From: Bog-473 sp963707835
Lineage (GTDB): Bacteria > Actinomycetota > Acidimicrobiia > Acidimicrobiales > RAAP-2
NCBI GenBank assembly: GCA_963707835.1
Contig: CAVPRI010000001.1
Location: 930,001-994,000 of the forward strand
Direction of reading: 5' to 3'
DNA: 64,000 nt
This document shows, piece after piece, positions 32,616 through 41,292 of the stretch (its first letter is position 1; each line of letters begins with the position of its first letter). The position numbers were made by a program, and so were the translations under genes. The notes under the pieces are model-generated. The model searched no databases, was not told where the DNA came from, and saw nothing but the letters and a program-made list of their open reading frames with translations.

Positions 32616-34001
32616 ATGACGACATCGGTGACGGAGCAGCTCGCCGAGTGGATCGCTGGGGTTGGCTACGACGACGTCCCCGAGGTGGCCGTCCGTCGTG
32701 TCGAGGAGCGGTTCGTCGACACCTTGGGCGTGCAGCTGGCCGGGATGGCGACATCGACCGGTCAGACCCTCCTGCGCTACCTGCGCGGGTTCGGGACCCC
32801 CAACCCCGAGAGCTCGGTCGTGGGCGCCGACTACAAGACGACCACCGCCTTCGCCACCCTGATGAACGGCACCGCCGGGCACGCGCTGGAGTTCGACGAC
32901 ATCTCCGCGTTCAGCGGCCACTACGCCAATCCGCTCACGGCGGCGACACTGGCCGTCGGGGAGAAGCTCGGCGTCTCAGGACGTGACCTGATCGTGGCCT
33001 GGATGGTGGGCTACGAGGTGATCTGGCGGACGGCCAAGCCGACGGCGGACCATGGCGGGTCCAAACTGCTCCAGACGGGCTGGTTCAACCAGGGCTTCCA
33101 GCCGGTGATGGGCGTGGCCGCAGCCACGGCCAAACTGATGGGGCTCGACGCCATGCAGATCCGGATGGCGATCGGGCACGCGGCGTCGGCCATGGGTGGT
33201 GTGCAGAAGAACCGGGCCAGCGACACCAAGGGCTTCACCGCCGGCAGCGCGGCAATGCACGGTGTCATGGCCGCCGAGCTGGTCGGCATGGGCTTCACCG
33301 GCAACCCGAACATCCTCGACGGTGACGACGGAGTGATCCGGATGATCGGCCAGGAGGTCGGCGACCCGCAGAAGGTGATCGAAGATCTCGGGACGTGGGA
33401 CATGGCCGAGCGGGGATCCACCATGCGCCTCAACGCCTCGTGTGCCGCGGGCCACTGGGGGATGGCCGCCATCGGAACCATCCTCGACGACCATCCGCTG
33501 AAGGCCGAGCAGATCGAGTCGATCGACGTCCGCCTTCCTGCCTTTCTCGAGCAGAGCAAGCCGTTCCACCATCCTCAGACCGGGCTCGAGGGCAAGTACA
33601 GCGTCGAGTACGACATGGTGGCCATGGTGCTCGACGGTCAAGGTGGACTCCACCAGTACACCGACGAGGCGGTCCGACGCCCCGAGGCACAGGAGCTGAT
33701 GAAGCGGGTGCGCTGGGTCCCGGTCGAGGGTCCCCTCAGGGAGGTCAAGCTGGAGAGCACGGTCGTGGTGACCCTGAAGGACGGGCCGCAGTTCTCGGCC
33801 ACCTCGGGCCAGCAGGACCTGCACGGCACCGTCTTCGATCCGCTGAGCGAGGACGAGATCCGGGCGAAGTTCCACGAGTGTGCGGCGGCCGTGATGCCCG
33901 ACGAGTCCCGGCAGGACCAGGTGATCGGCCTTTGCCTGCGCCTCCGCTCGCTCGACAGCGTGCGCCAGCTGGCGGAGGCCGTGGGGACGGTCGAGGGGTA
34001 G
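32616..34001 (+). CDS. MmgE/PrpD family protein 2
   Basis: 461 residues, the same length as its homologue at 29321 but clearly diverged. Seen: the N-terminal TEQLAEWIAGVG, MNGTAGHALEFDDIS (close to the PrpD consensus NG-x-x-x-H-x-x-D-x-D, retaining His and Asp) and RASDTKGFTAGSAAMHG. With the consensus His/Asp intact, this copy is the likelier classical dehydratase or decarboxylase. ATG 32616 has AGGGGAGG at 32602-32609. It closes the MmgE-dehydratase-MmgE group; a D-aminoacylase-like gene follows after 111 bp. Confidence 0.9.
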   Translation: MTTSVTEQLAEWIAGVGYDDVPEVAVRRVEERFVDTLGVQLAGMATSTGQTLLRYLRGFGTPNPESSVVGADYKTTTAFATLMNGTAGHALEFDDISAFSGHYANPLTAATLAVGEKLGVSGRDLIVAWMVGYEVIWRTAKPTADHGGSKLLQTGWFNQGFQPVMGVAAATAKLMGLDAMQIRMAIGHAASAMGGVQKNRASDTKGFTAGSAAMHGVMAAELVGMGFTGNPNILDGDDGVIRMIGQEVGDPQKVIEDLGTWDMAERGSTMRLNASCAAGHWGMAAIGTILDDHPLKAEQIESIDVRLPAFLEQSKPFHHPQTGLEGKYSVEYDMVAMVLDGQGGLHQYTDEAVRRPEAQELMKRVRWVPVEGPLREVKLESTVVVTLKDGPQFSATSGQQDLHGTVFDPLSEDEIRAKFHECAAAVMPDESRQDQVIGLCLRLRSLDSVRQLAEAVGTVEG

Positions 34002-34112
34002 CCAGGCAGCGGGCAGAATGTCGGACGGAATGACCGAGTTGGCGCGACGGAGGGTCGGCGCGGCACGGTGGACAAGGTTTCTTGCAGACAACAACCCGAG
34101 AGGAGAGCTCGC

Positions 34113-35783
34113 ATGAGCTATGACCTGATCGTCAAGGACGCCCTGATCGTCGACGGCACCGGCAAGGCCGCCTACGGCGGCGACGTGGCGGTGAAGGACG
34201 GGAAGATCGCGGCAGTGGGCGAGGTGGACGGCGGGGCCACCCGGACGGTCGACGCTGGAGGGCAGGTGGTGGCGCCGGGGTTCATCGACGCCCACACCCA
34301 CTACGACGCCCAGCTCCTGTGGGACCCATCGGCCAACCCTTCCAACCTGCACGGGGTCACGACCATCCTGATGGGCAACTGCGGGTACTCGCTGGCGCCG
34401 GTGCGCACCGACGACCAGGACTACTTGATGGGACTGTTCAGCGCTGCCGAGGAGGTGCCCAAGGGTGCGCTCGAGAGGTTCGCCCCCTTCGGATGGGCCA
34501 CCTTCCCCGACTACGTGGCCGCGCTCGAGAGCGGCCCCCTCGGGCTCAACGTCCAGACCCAGGTGGGCCACAGCGCCGTCCGGCGCTTCGTGATGGGCAA
34601 GGAGGCCGGCGAGCGCGTCGCCACCGACGAGGAGATCGCCGCCATGGTGCGGGTGGTCGAGGAGGCCATGGACGCCGGGGCGGCCGGTGTGAGCTCGAGC
34701 GGCGCCCCCCACCAGGTGGGTGAGTTCGGGGAGCACATCCCGTCGTACTTCGCCACCGACACGGAGATCGAGGCCCTCGCTGCCGCGGTTCGCCGCAAGG
34801 GCAAGCGCCTGGTGTCGATCAACCCCCGCTCGAAGCGTGAGGGGCTCAACACCGAGGACAAGGAGTTGCTGGTACGCCTGTCGGAGATCTCGGGGGGCGT
34901 GGTCTCGTGGAACGACTTCGGGATGGGCACGCCGGACTGGGAGACCTCCCTCGTCTACATGGAAGACGAGCTCAAGCGGGGCCACCACATCTACGCCATC
35001 GCCCGCTGCCAGCGCCCCGAAACCAGGTTCACGTTGAAGAAGCTCTCGTCGCTCTTCGCGTCGTCACAGGCCTGGATCGATTACTCGCGTCTCGACGCTC
35101 CGGGCATGCTGCGCGCCCTGGCCGACCCGGCGTGGCGCGCCAAGCTGTCGGAGTTCTGGACGACGGAGAGGTTCATGCCGATGGTCTCGGTCGAGAAGGG
35201 CGCCACTCCGGGGACGCAGTCGCTCGAGGGGCGCCGTCTGGTTGACCTGGCCGAGGAGCGGGGTGTGAACCCGCCCGACCTCATGTTCGACATCGCCCTC
35301 GAGGACAAGCTGCAGACCTTCTTCCGGATCTCGGGTCCGGTCAACGTCGACGAGACCAACCTGGAGCGGATCCTCAAGAGCCCGGCCACCATCGTGGGCG
35401 TCTCCGACGCCGGTGCGCACCTGCAGACCTTCGCTGGAGGCGACTACACCAGCTACTTCCTCGAGCACTGGGTGCGCGAGAGGGGCAGTTTCACGCTCGA
35501 GGAGGGCGTCGCCGCGCTCACCTCCGAGGTGGCGGACTTCCTCGGCCTGAACGATCGCGGCACCCTCGAGGTGGGCAAGGCGGCGGACGTGGTCGTCTTC
35601 GATCCCGAGACGGTGGGGCCGACCGCGCTGCTCACGCTCGACGACATCCCCGGTGGTGGCACGCGGATGACCAAGAACGCGCGATCCATCCCCTGGGTCC
35701 TCGTCAACGGTGTGCCCGTCATCGAGGACGGCGTGCCGACCGCCGCCACGCCGGGCCACGTGCTCGGCGCTCCGGCCGCCTGA
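34113..35783 (+). CDS. D-aminoacylase-like amidohydrolase (amidohydrolase 3 family)
   Basis: 556-residue metal-dependent hydrolase of the N-acyl-D-amino-acid deacylase/dihydroorotase-like group. Seen: DAHTHYD with H61 and H63, GNCG with Cys90 (the metal-bridging Cys of D-aminoacylase), and GVSDAGAHLQTF with the catalytic Asp. The HMRDE-type His motif of true D-aminoacylases reads INPRSKRE here, so the metal site or substrate differs. AGGAGAG (34100-34106) precedes ATG 34113. Cyclic-amide or N-acyl hydrolysis are both possible; in the pathway it could open a lactam. Confidence 0.88.
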   Translation: MSYDLIVKDALIVDGTGKAAYGGDVAVKDGKIAAVGEVDGGATRTVDAGGQVVAPGFIDAHTHYDAQLLWDPSANPSNLHGVTTILMGNCGYSLAPVRTDDQDYLMGLFSAAEEVPKGALERFAPFGWATFPDYVAALESGPLGLNVQTQVGHSAVRRFVMGKEAGERVATDEEIAAMVRVVEEAMDAGAAGVSSSGAPHQVGEFGEHIPSYFATDTEIEALAAAVRRKGKRLVSINPRSKREGLNTEDKELLVRLSEISGGVVSWNDFGMGTPDWETSLVYMEDELKRGHHIYAIARCQRPETRFTLKKLSSLFASSQAWIDYSRLDAPGMLRALADPAWRAKLSEFWTTERFMPMVSVEKGATPGTQSLEGRRLVDLAEERGVNPPDLMFDIALEDKLQTFFRISGPVNVDETNLERILKSPATIVGVSDAGAHLQTFAGGDYTSYFLEHWVRERGSFTLEEGVAALTSEVADFLGLNDRGTLEVGKAADVVVFDPETVGPTALLTLDDIPGGGTRMTKNARSIPWVLVNGVPVIEDGVPTAATPGHVLGAPAA

Positions 35784-35817
35784 TGGTGGCTCGGCCCCAC
35801 CGCTGTGGTGGGCGGGC

Positions 35818-36690
35818 GTGACCAGCGCCCCGCCCGCCGCGGTGCGGGTCGGCTTCATCGGTCTGGGGGACATCGGGGGTCCCATCGCCTCCCGTATCGC
35901 CGCCGCGGGGTTCCAGACCGTGCTGTGGGCCCGGCGTCCCGAGGTACTCTCGGCCTTCGCCGCCCCCAACGTGGAGACGGCGGCCACCCCGGCCGAGCTG
36001 GCCGGGAGGGTCGACGTCGTCGGGGTGTGCGTCTGGACCGACGATGACGTGCGCCAGGTCCTGCACGGCGAGCACGGCGTGTTCGCCGGCGCCCGCCCCG
36101 GCACGATCGTGGCCATCCACTCGACCATCACGCCTGACACCTGCCGAGAGTTGGCGGCCGAGGGTGGGAATCGGGGTGTGGTGGTGATCGATGCCCCGGT
36201 CAGCGGTGGGCGCGACGGTGCCCTGGCCGGGACCCTCGTCGTGGGGGTCGGCGGTCCCGAGGAGGCCGTCGAGCGCTGTCGCCCTGTCTTTGCCTCGTTC
36301 GGCGACCCGGTGGTCCACCTGGGGCCGGTCGGTTCGGGCCAGTTGGCCAAGCTGGTCAACAACGCGCTCTCGGCGGCCAACCTGGCCGTGGCCGATGACG
36401 CGCTGACGCTGGGCCGTTCACTCCAGATCGAGCCGGAGGCGCTGGCCCAATTCCTGAGGCACGGATCCGGGCGGAGCTTCGCGCTCGACGTGGCGGTCAG
36501 CGTCCGCGCCTCGGCGGCCACGCGCGCGCATGCACTCCCGCTGTTCGGCAAAGACGTGCAGTCCCTGGTCTGCGAGGTGGCGCCCGCAGAGTGCTCCGCC
36601 TCGGCCCCGCTCTTCGCCGAGGCGGCCGGCGAGGCGGTCAGACGGCTCGGTGATCCCCCCGAAGGGTGGGACGAGCGGGATCCCGGATGA
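35818..36690 (+). CDS. 3-hydroxyisobutyrate dehydrogenase-family beta-hydroxyacid dehydrogenase
   Basis: 290-residue NAD(P)-dependent enzyme. Seen: the Rossmann GFIGLGDIG (12-20), the substrate-binding block DAPVSGGRDGALAGTL (125-140) and the catalytic lysine K178 in GSGQLAKLVNN. The family oxidises 3-hydroxyisobutyrate, tartronate, and in nicotinate fermentation 2-(hydroxymethyl)glutarate. GTG 35818 is the best start; no strong ribosome site is seen. It follows the D-aminoacylase-like gene by 34 nt and precedes the acyl-CoA dehydrogenase pair by 56 nt, in one co-directional run. Confidence 0.92.
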   Translation: MTSAPPAAVRVGFIGLGDIGGPIASRIAAAGFQTVLWARRPEVLSAFAAPNVETAATPAELAGRVDVVGVCVWTDDDVRQVLHGEHGVFAGARPGTIVAIHSTITPDTCRELAAEGGNRGVVVIDAPVSGGRDGALAGTLVVGVGGPEEAVERCRPVFASFGDPVVHLGPVGSGQLAKLVNNALSAANLAVADDALTLGRSLQIEPEALAQFLRHGSGRSFALDVAVSVRASAATRAHALPLFGKDVQSLVCEVAPAECSASAPLFAEAAGEAVRRLGDPPEGWDERDPG

Positions 36691-36746
36691 GCGAAGGCGC
36701 TTCCTGATCGAGGCGGGTCGGGCAGCCTGGACTACGGTTGCGCGCC

Positions 36747-37892
36747 GTGAACTTCGATCTCGGGGAGGATGTCGCAGCGGTCAGGGCCCGCCTGCGCGAG
36801 CTGATCGCCGAGCACCTGCCGGCGGACTTCCTGGGCGCCTTCACCGACGACCCGGCCGACCTGGAGCTGACCAATTCCTTCTGCCGCCTCCTGGCCGAGG
36901 AGGGCTTGCTCTGCGTCGCCTGGCCCGAGGAGTGGGGAGGACGGGGTGCGTCCATATGGGTCCAGACCGCGGTGCGCGAGGAGATGTGGGCGTTCCACGA
37001 GCCGCGCGGTCCCCAGTACATGGGGGTGAACTGGGTGGGGCCCACGCTCATGCGCCATGGCACCGCCGAGCAGCAACAGCGGCACCTCCCCCCGATCGCC
37101 CGCGGTGAGGTCATCTGGTGCCAGGGCTTCAGTGAGCCCGACTCGGGCTCGGACCTGGCATCGGTCCAGACGGCGGCCCGCCGCGACGGGGACGGATGGT
37201 TCGTCTCGGGACAGAAGATCTGGACCTCGTACGCCACCATGGCGCAGTGGTGCTTCCTCCTCGTGCGCACCTCGCGGGAGGAGAAGAAGCAGCAGGGCCT
37301 GACCATCTTCTTGGTATCGATGGACGATCCCCGCATCGAGGTGCGCCCCATCCCGAGCATGGTGGGACCCCACCACCTCAACGAGGTCTTCTTCAACGAT
37401 GTCTGGGTGACCGAGGCCGACGTGCTCGGGACCGTCGGCCAGGGGTGGAAGGTCGTCCAAGAGGTGCTGGCCTTCGAGCGGGTCGGGATCGCCCGGTACG
37501 CGCGCTGCGAACGGCTGCTGTCCCTGGCTCCCGCCGTGCTCGGTGACCAGTGGGAGGCACTGCCCGAAGAACTGCGGGCGCGTTGGGCCGAGTCGCTGAC
37601 CCTGTGCCGGCGAGCGCGTCTCTTGGCCTATCGGGTGGTCGGCATGCAACAGGAAGGACAGGTGCGACCCGGGGACGTGGCGGCCTACCGGATCGCGGTG
37701 ACCCTGCTCGACCAGCACAGTGCCGAAGTACTGAGCGAGATCGCCGGACCGGCGTGTCTCGAAGGTGACGAGGGCACGCGTTTCGCCCGGGCGGTCGAGG
37801 ACCACTGGCGCTACGCCCAGGCGTCCACGGTCGCATCGGGAAGCATCGAGGTGCAGCGGATCCTCATGGCCCGGGCGTTGACGTCGGCATGA
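36747..37892 (+). CDS. acyl-CoA dehydrogenase, alpha-type subunit
   Basis: 381 residues from GTG 36747 (TTG 36738 is an alternative). Seen: WCQGFSEPDSGSDLASVQT for FAD binding, GQKIWTSYA, RERVG-like FERVGIARYARCERL, and C-terminal SGSIEVQRILMARAL. It forms a pair with the next gene, whose ATG overlaps this stop (ATGA), so the two chains are probably made in equal amounts as a heterotetramer. Substrate not determined; the context suggests a branched acyl-CoA. Confidence 0.92.
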   Translation: MNFDLGEDVAAVRARLRELIAEHLPADFLGAFTDDPADLELTNSFCRLLAEEGLLCVAWPEEWGGRGASIWVQTAVREEMWAFHEPRGPQYMGVNWVGPTLMRHGTAEQQQRHLPPIARGEVIWCQGFSEPDSGSDLASVQTAARRDGDGWFVSGQKIWTSYATMAQWCFLLVRTSREEKKQQGLTIFLVSMDDPRIEVRPIPSMVGPHHLNEVFFNDVWVTEADVLGTVGQGWKVVQEVLAFERVGIARYARCERLLSLAPAVLGDQWEALPEELRARWAESLTLCRRARLLAYRVVGMQQEGQVRPGDVAAYRIAVTLLDQHSAEVLSEIAGPACLEGDEGTRFARAVEDHWRYAQASTVASGSIEVQRILMARALTSA

Positions 37893-38839
37893 TCACCGAA
37901 TTCACCGAGGAGGCGGCCGAGTACGGGCGCACCGCCCACAAGGTGCTCGAGAGTGCCGGCGGGGACCAGCTGGCCCAGCTGGCCGAGGCCGAGCCCTCCC
38001 GGCGCGAGGAGCTGGTCGCGCCCCTCCTCGCGGAGCTCGGCGCGTGGGAACTCGATCCGCGAGCAAGTGTGGACGAGGCCGAGGCCGCCGCTGCGCTCAG
38101 CCGGGTGGCTGGGTACTGGGCGGTGGCCTACCCGGTGGCCGAGCGGCTGTCGCGGGCCGCCGACCTCGACGCCGACGGGCTCCTCGTGGTGGACCCGACC
38201 CGACCGGCGGCCAGGGTCGCCGGGCTCGCCCTGCGCTGGGTGGCGGTCGACCTCGACGGGCGGCGCAGCACGGCCACGGCACGCGGCGGCGTGGTCAACC
38301 CGCGCAAGGATGCCTTCGTCACCGGACTCGACCTCGAGCTCCTCGACGAGGGCGGCTTGGGTGACGTCAGCCTCGCCCTCACCCTGCCGTGCTTCACGCT
38401 GCTCGGCATGCTCGACCGGGCGGTGGACCTGACCCGTGCCTACATCCTCGAACGCCATCAGTTCGGCCAGCCGCTGGCGGCGTTCCAAGGGGTGCAGTTC
38501 CAGCTGACCGACGCCGAGGTGGAGCGAGTCGGTCTCGAGGAACTGGCCAAATACACGCTCTGGAGCATCGAGACGGGCCGCCCCGAAGCTCTCCACGACG
38601 CCCTGGCCCTCCGGAGTGCGGCGGTCGCGGCGGCTCGAATCGTCTTCCGGGTCGCCCACCAACTGCACGGCGCCATCGGGTTCTGCGACGAGACCGTACT
38701 GTCCTGGGTCTCGCGCGCCGGTGTGCCGCTGCGTCGGCTGCCCCTCGACCTGTCCGCCAGCCGCGCCGAGCTCACCCGTCGCCTGGGTAGGGACAGCCTG
38801 ACCGGGCTCTTCTCACCGGCTCGGCCCCCCTCCCGCTGA
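37889..38839 (+). CDS. acyl-CoA dehydrogenase, beta-type subunit
   Basis: 316 residues, shorter than a full dehydrogenase and lacking the SEPDAGSD block. The C-terminal domain is intact, with ERHQFGQPLAAFQGVQFQL and LHGAIGFCDET. This is the pattern of the non-catalytic partner in alpha2beta2 acyl-CoA dehydrogenases such as those of steroid degradation. ATG 37889 overlaps the alpha stop. The third dehydrogenase begins 39 nt downstream. Confidence 0.9.
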   Translation: MITEFTEEAAEYGRTAHKVLESAGGDQLAQLAEAEPSRREELVAPLLAELGAWELDPRASVDEAEAAAALSRVAGYWAVAYPVAERLSRAADLDADGLLVVDPTRPAARVAGLALRWVAVDLDGRRSTATARGGVVNPRKDAFVTGLDLELLDEGGLGDVSLALTLPCFTLLGMLDRAVDLTRAYILERHQFGQPLAAFQGVQFQLTDAEVERVGLEELAKYTLWSIETGRPEALHDALALRSAAVAAARIVFRVAHQLHGAIGFCDETVLSWVSRAGVPLRRLPLDLSASRAELTRRLGRDSLTGLFSPARPPSR

Positions 38840-38878
38840 GCCCGCGCCCGGCCATTGGGCCTGTGGCAGTATCCGGCG

Positions 38879-40054
38879 ATGGATTTCTCGTTTTCCGAGG
38901 CTGACGAGGCGTTCCGCGAGGAGGTGCGCCAGTGGCTGGCCGAGCACCTCGTCGGTGAGTTCGCCGCATTGGGCGGTGGCGCCGGGGTCGGCGAAGGAGA
39001 GGAGCTCGAGCTCCGCAAGGCGTGGGAGCGCGAATTGGCCTCGGGGGGTTGGGTCGGCATGGGCTGGCCCGCCGCCTACGGCGGTCGCGAGCTTCCGCTG
39101 ACCCAGGAGATCATCTTCAACGAGGAGTACGTGAGGGCCGGCGGTCCCAACCGGGTGGCGTTCTTCGGCGAGGAGCTCCTGGGGCCGACGCTCATGATGT
39201 TCGGGACCGAGGAGCAGAAGCAGCGGTTCCTGCCGCCCATTCTCAAGGGGGAGGAGTTCTGGTGCCAAGGTTTCAGTGAGCCCGATGCCGGGTCGGACCT
39301 GGCCAACGTCAAGACGTTCGCCGAGCGAGACGGGGACGAGTGGATCATCAACGGGCAGAAGGTCTGGACCAGCCTCGGGCACATCGCCGACTGGATCTTC
39401 GTGGTGTGCCGCACGGACCGCACCGCGGAGAAGAAACACGATGGCATCAGCTTCCTGCTGTGCCCGATGGACCAGCCCGGGGTGGAGGTCCGACCCATCG
39501 TCCAGATCACCGGCACTGCCGAGTTCAACGAGGTGTTCTTCAGCGACGCCCGGACCAGGGCCGACCTGGTGGTGGGGCAGGTCGGCCAGGGATGGAAGGT
39601 CGTGGTCGGCACGCTCGGCTTCGAGCGCGGGACGGCGTTCCTCGGGAACCAGCTGCGCTGGGCCAAGGAGTTCGAGTCGACACTCGAGTATGCGCGCGCC
39701 CACGGGCTGGCCGGCGACCCGGTGGTGCGCCAGCGTTTGGCCGACAGCTACATCGGTCTGACGCTCATCCGTTGGAACGGGCTGCGCACGGTCTCGCAGA
39801 TGCTTCGGGGTGGGACGCCGGGACCCGAGGCCTCGGTGGGCAAGCTGCAGTGGTCGGCCTGGCACCAGCGCCTCGGGGAACTGCGCATGGACCTCATGGG
39901 ACCGCGGGGGCTGGTCGAGGCCGACGGCGAGGTGGGTGACGCGCAGTACTCGTTCCTGTGGTCGCGTGCGGAGACCATCTTCGCCGGATCCAACGAGATC
40001 CAGCGGAACGTGATCAGCGAGCGCGTGCTGGGCCTGCCCCGCGACCGCACTTGA
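38879..40054 (+). CDS. acyl-CoA dehydrogenase, single-chain type
   Basis: 391 residues with all domains: QGFSEPDAGSDLANVKT, GQKVWTSLGH, GQGWKVVVGTLGFERGT, and the C-terminal FAGSNEIQRNVISERVLGLPRD. This complete form suggests a homotetramer, unlike the preceding pair. ATG 38879 lies 39 nt after the pair. The C-terminal phrase AGSNEIQRN is typical of the FadE17/FadE-like actinobacterial group. It ends convergent with an amidohydrolase, 15 nt away, where a small palindrome (40064-40078) spans the opposite stop codon. Confidence 0.93.
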   Translation: MDFSFSEADEAFREEVRQWLAEHLVGEFAALGGGAGVGEGEELELRKAWERELASGGWVGMGWPAAYGGRELPLTQEIIFNEEYVRAGGPNRVAFFGEELLGPTLMMFGTEEQKQRFLPPILKGEEFWCQGFSEPDAGSDLANVKTFAERDGDEWIINGQKVWTSLGHIADWIFVVCRTDRTAEKKHDGISFLLCPMDQPGVEVRPIVQITGTAEFNEVFFSDARTRADLVVGQVGQGWKVVVGTLGFERGTAFLGNQLRWAKEFESTLEYARAHGLAGDPVVRQRLADSYIGLTLIRWNGLRTVSQMLRGGTPGPEASVGKLQWSAWHQRLGELRMDLMGPRGLVEADGEVGDAQYSFLWSRAETIFAGSNEIQRNVISERVLGLPRDRT

Positions 40055-40069
40055 CGGCTCGGTTCCGCC

Positions 40070-41260
40070 TCAGGCGGATGCGAAGATCGCCTCGGCGTTC
40101 CCGCGCATGATGCGCCGCTGCATGTCCTGCGGCAAGGATGTCAATCCCTGTTCGAAGTCGGCCGGCCGCACGACGCCTTCGGCGTGCGGGAAGTCCGACC
40201 CGAACACCAGGATGCGGTCGTCCCCTCCGAGCTGGTCGACCAGCTTCGGGACATCGTCCTCGGGGTAGGGAGCGACCCGGACGTGCCGCTTGAAGATCTC
40301 CGACGGGCGCTCAGTGAGCTGACCACCGATCCACGGGCCGTTCCTGCCCATGCCCCGGCTCTTGTCGAGGTGCGACAGCGTGTGGGGGACCCAGCTGGCC
40401 CCGTGCTCGGCCACCAGGACGTTGAGGTTGGGGAACCGCCCGAAGAGATTGTCGAAGATCAGGGCGGAGAGCGTGTCCACGATGGGGCGCTCGCCATAGG
40501 TGTTCATCCACTGCCAGGCCGACATGCGCCACGACGACGGGTCGGGGTCCTGGCCCCATGCCGGCGAGATGGCCTCGAAGTACCAGTTCGGCATGATGTG
40601 CAGCGCCACCACCACTCCGGCCTCGTTCAGCCGGCTCCAGATCGGGTCGAAGTAGGGGTCACCGGGGCTGCGGCCGTAGGCGGGGCCGGTGGGCAGGAGC
40701 ACCACTTTGGCACCACGTTCGAGGACCTCGTCGGTCAGGGCCACGCCACGCTCGAGATCGCGCAGCGACAACAACGCGGTGGCATAGATGCGGTCCTGGT
40801 AGTTGAACCCCCAGGCCTCGTCGTACCATCGGTTGTACGAGGAGAGGTTGGCGTAGAGCGCCTCGGTGTCGGCCACGTAATTCTCCCCTGAAAGGGCCAG
40901 GGCGCCGGGGAAGAGGACGCACTTGGCGACCTCCTGCTCGTCGAGCAGCTTCAGGCGCGCCTCACGCTCGACGTACTCGGGCAGCATCGGCTCGGGCTGA
41001 TAACGGGCCTCGGGGTTGCCCGACGCCATCTCCTTGAGCAGCTGGCGGAGTGAGCCGGGCCGATAGGCGTAGTCGAAGCCCAGGCCGTCCTCACTGTTGA
41101 ACGTGGCGATCCGGGAGCCGGCCAGCACCACGTCCCTGCCGTGGGCGTTGGCCATTGGCCGGATCGTCCGGTCGGCGTACTTCTCCGGCAGGTAGCGCGT
41201 CATGGCGTCGCGCGGCTCGTAGATGTGGGTGTCGCAGTCGAATGCTCCCGGGTTTGTCAT
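40070..41260 (-). CDS. amidohydrolase family protein (COG2159 type)
   Basis: 396 residues, third member of the amidohydrolase-2 group in the window. Seen: FDCDTHIYEP (D-x-H-x-x-E), VALHIMPNWYF with the mid-barrel His, VAEHGASWVPH and FGSDFPHAEG with the catalytic Asp intact. GAAGGAGG at 41271-41278 (plus-strand coordinates) fixes ATG 41260. It is upstream-linked on its strand to the beta-lactamase-fold protein (gap 32 nt) and a CoA synthetase, suggesting a second, minus-strand operon acting on a related compound. Confidence 0.92.
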   Translation of the reverse strand: MTNPGAFDCDTHIYEPRDAMTRYLPEKYADRTIRPMANAHGRDVVLAGSRIATFNSEDGLGFDYAYRPGSLRQLLKEMASGNPEARYQPEPMLPEYVEREARLKLLDEQEVAKCVLFPGALALSGENYVADTEALYANLSSYNRWYDEAWGFNYQDRIYATALLSLRDLERGVALTDEVLERGAKVVLLPTGPAYGRSPGDPYFDPIWSRLNEAGVVVALHIMPNWYFEAISPAWGQDPDPSSWRMSAWQWMNTYGERPIVDTLSALIFDNLFGRFPNLNVLVAEHGASWVPHTLSHLDKSRGMGRNGPWIGGQLTERPSEIFKRHVRVAPYPEDDVPKLVDQLGGDDRILVFGSDFPHAEGVVRPADFEQGLTSLPQDMQRRIMRGNAEAIFASA

Positions 41261-41292
41261 GGGAATGGAAGCCTCCTTCACGTTCTGACGCC

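Noticed and set aside
37878..37892. TTGACGTCGGCATGA, resembling the TTGACGTCnnnGTCA motif
   Set aside because: The right half-site is ATGA rather than GTCA, and it lies at the coding junction of an acyl-CoA dehydrogenase pair, not at a promoter.
40064..40078. TCCGCCT-C-AGGCGGA as a terminator between convergent genes
   Set aside because: A one-base centre leaves at most a 5-bp stem after loop opening, and it overlaps the amidohydrolase stop codon.
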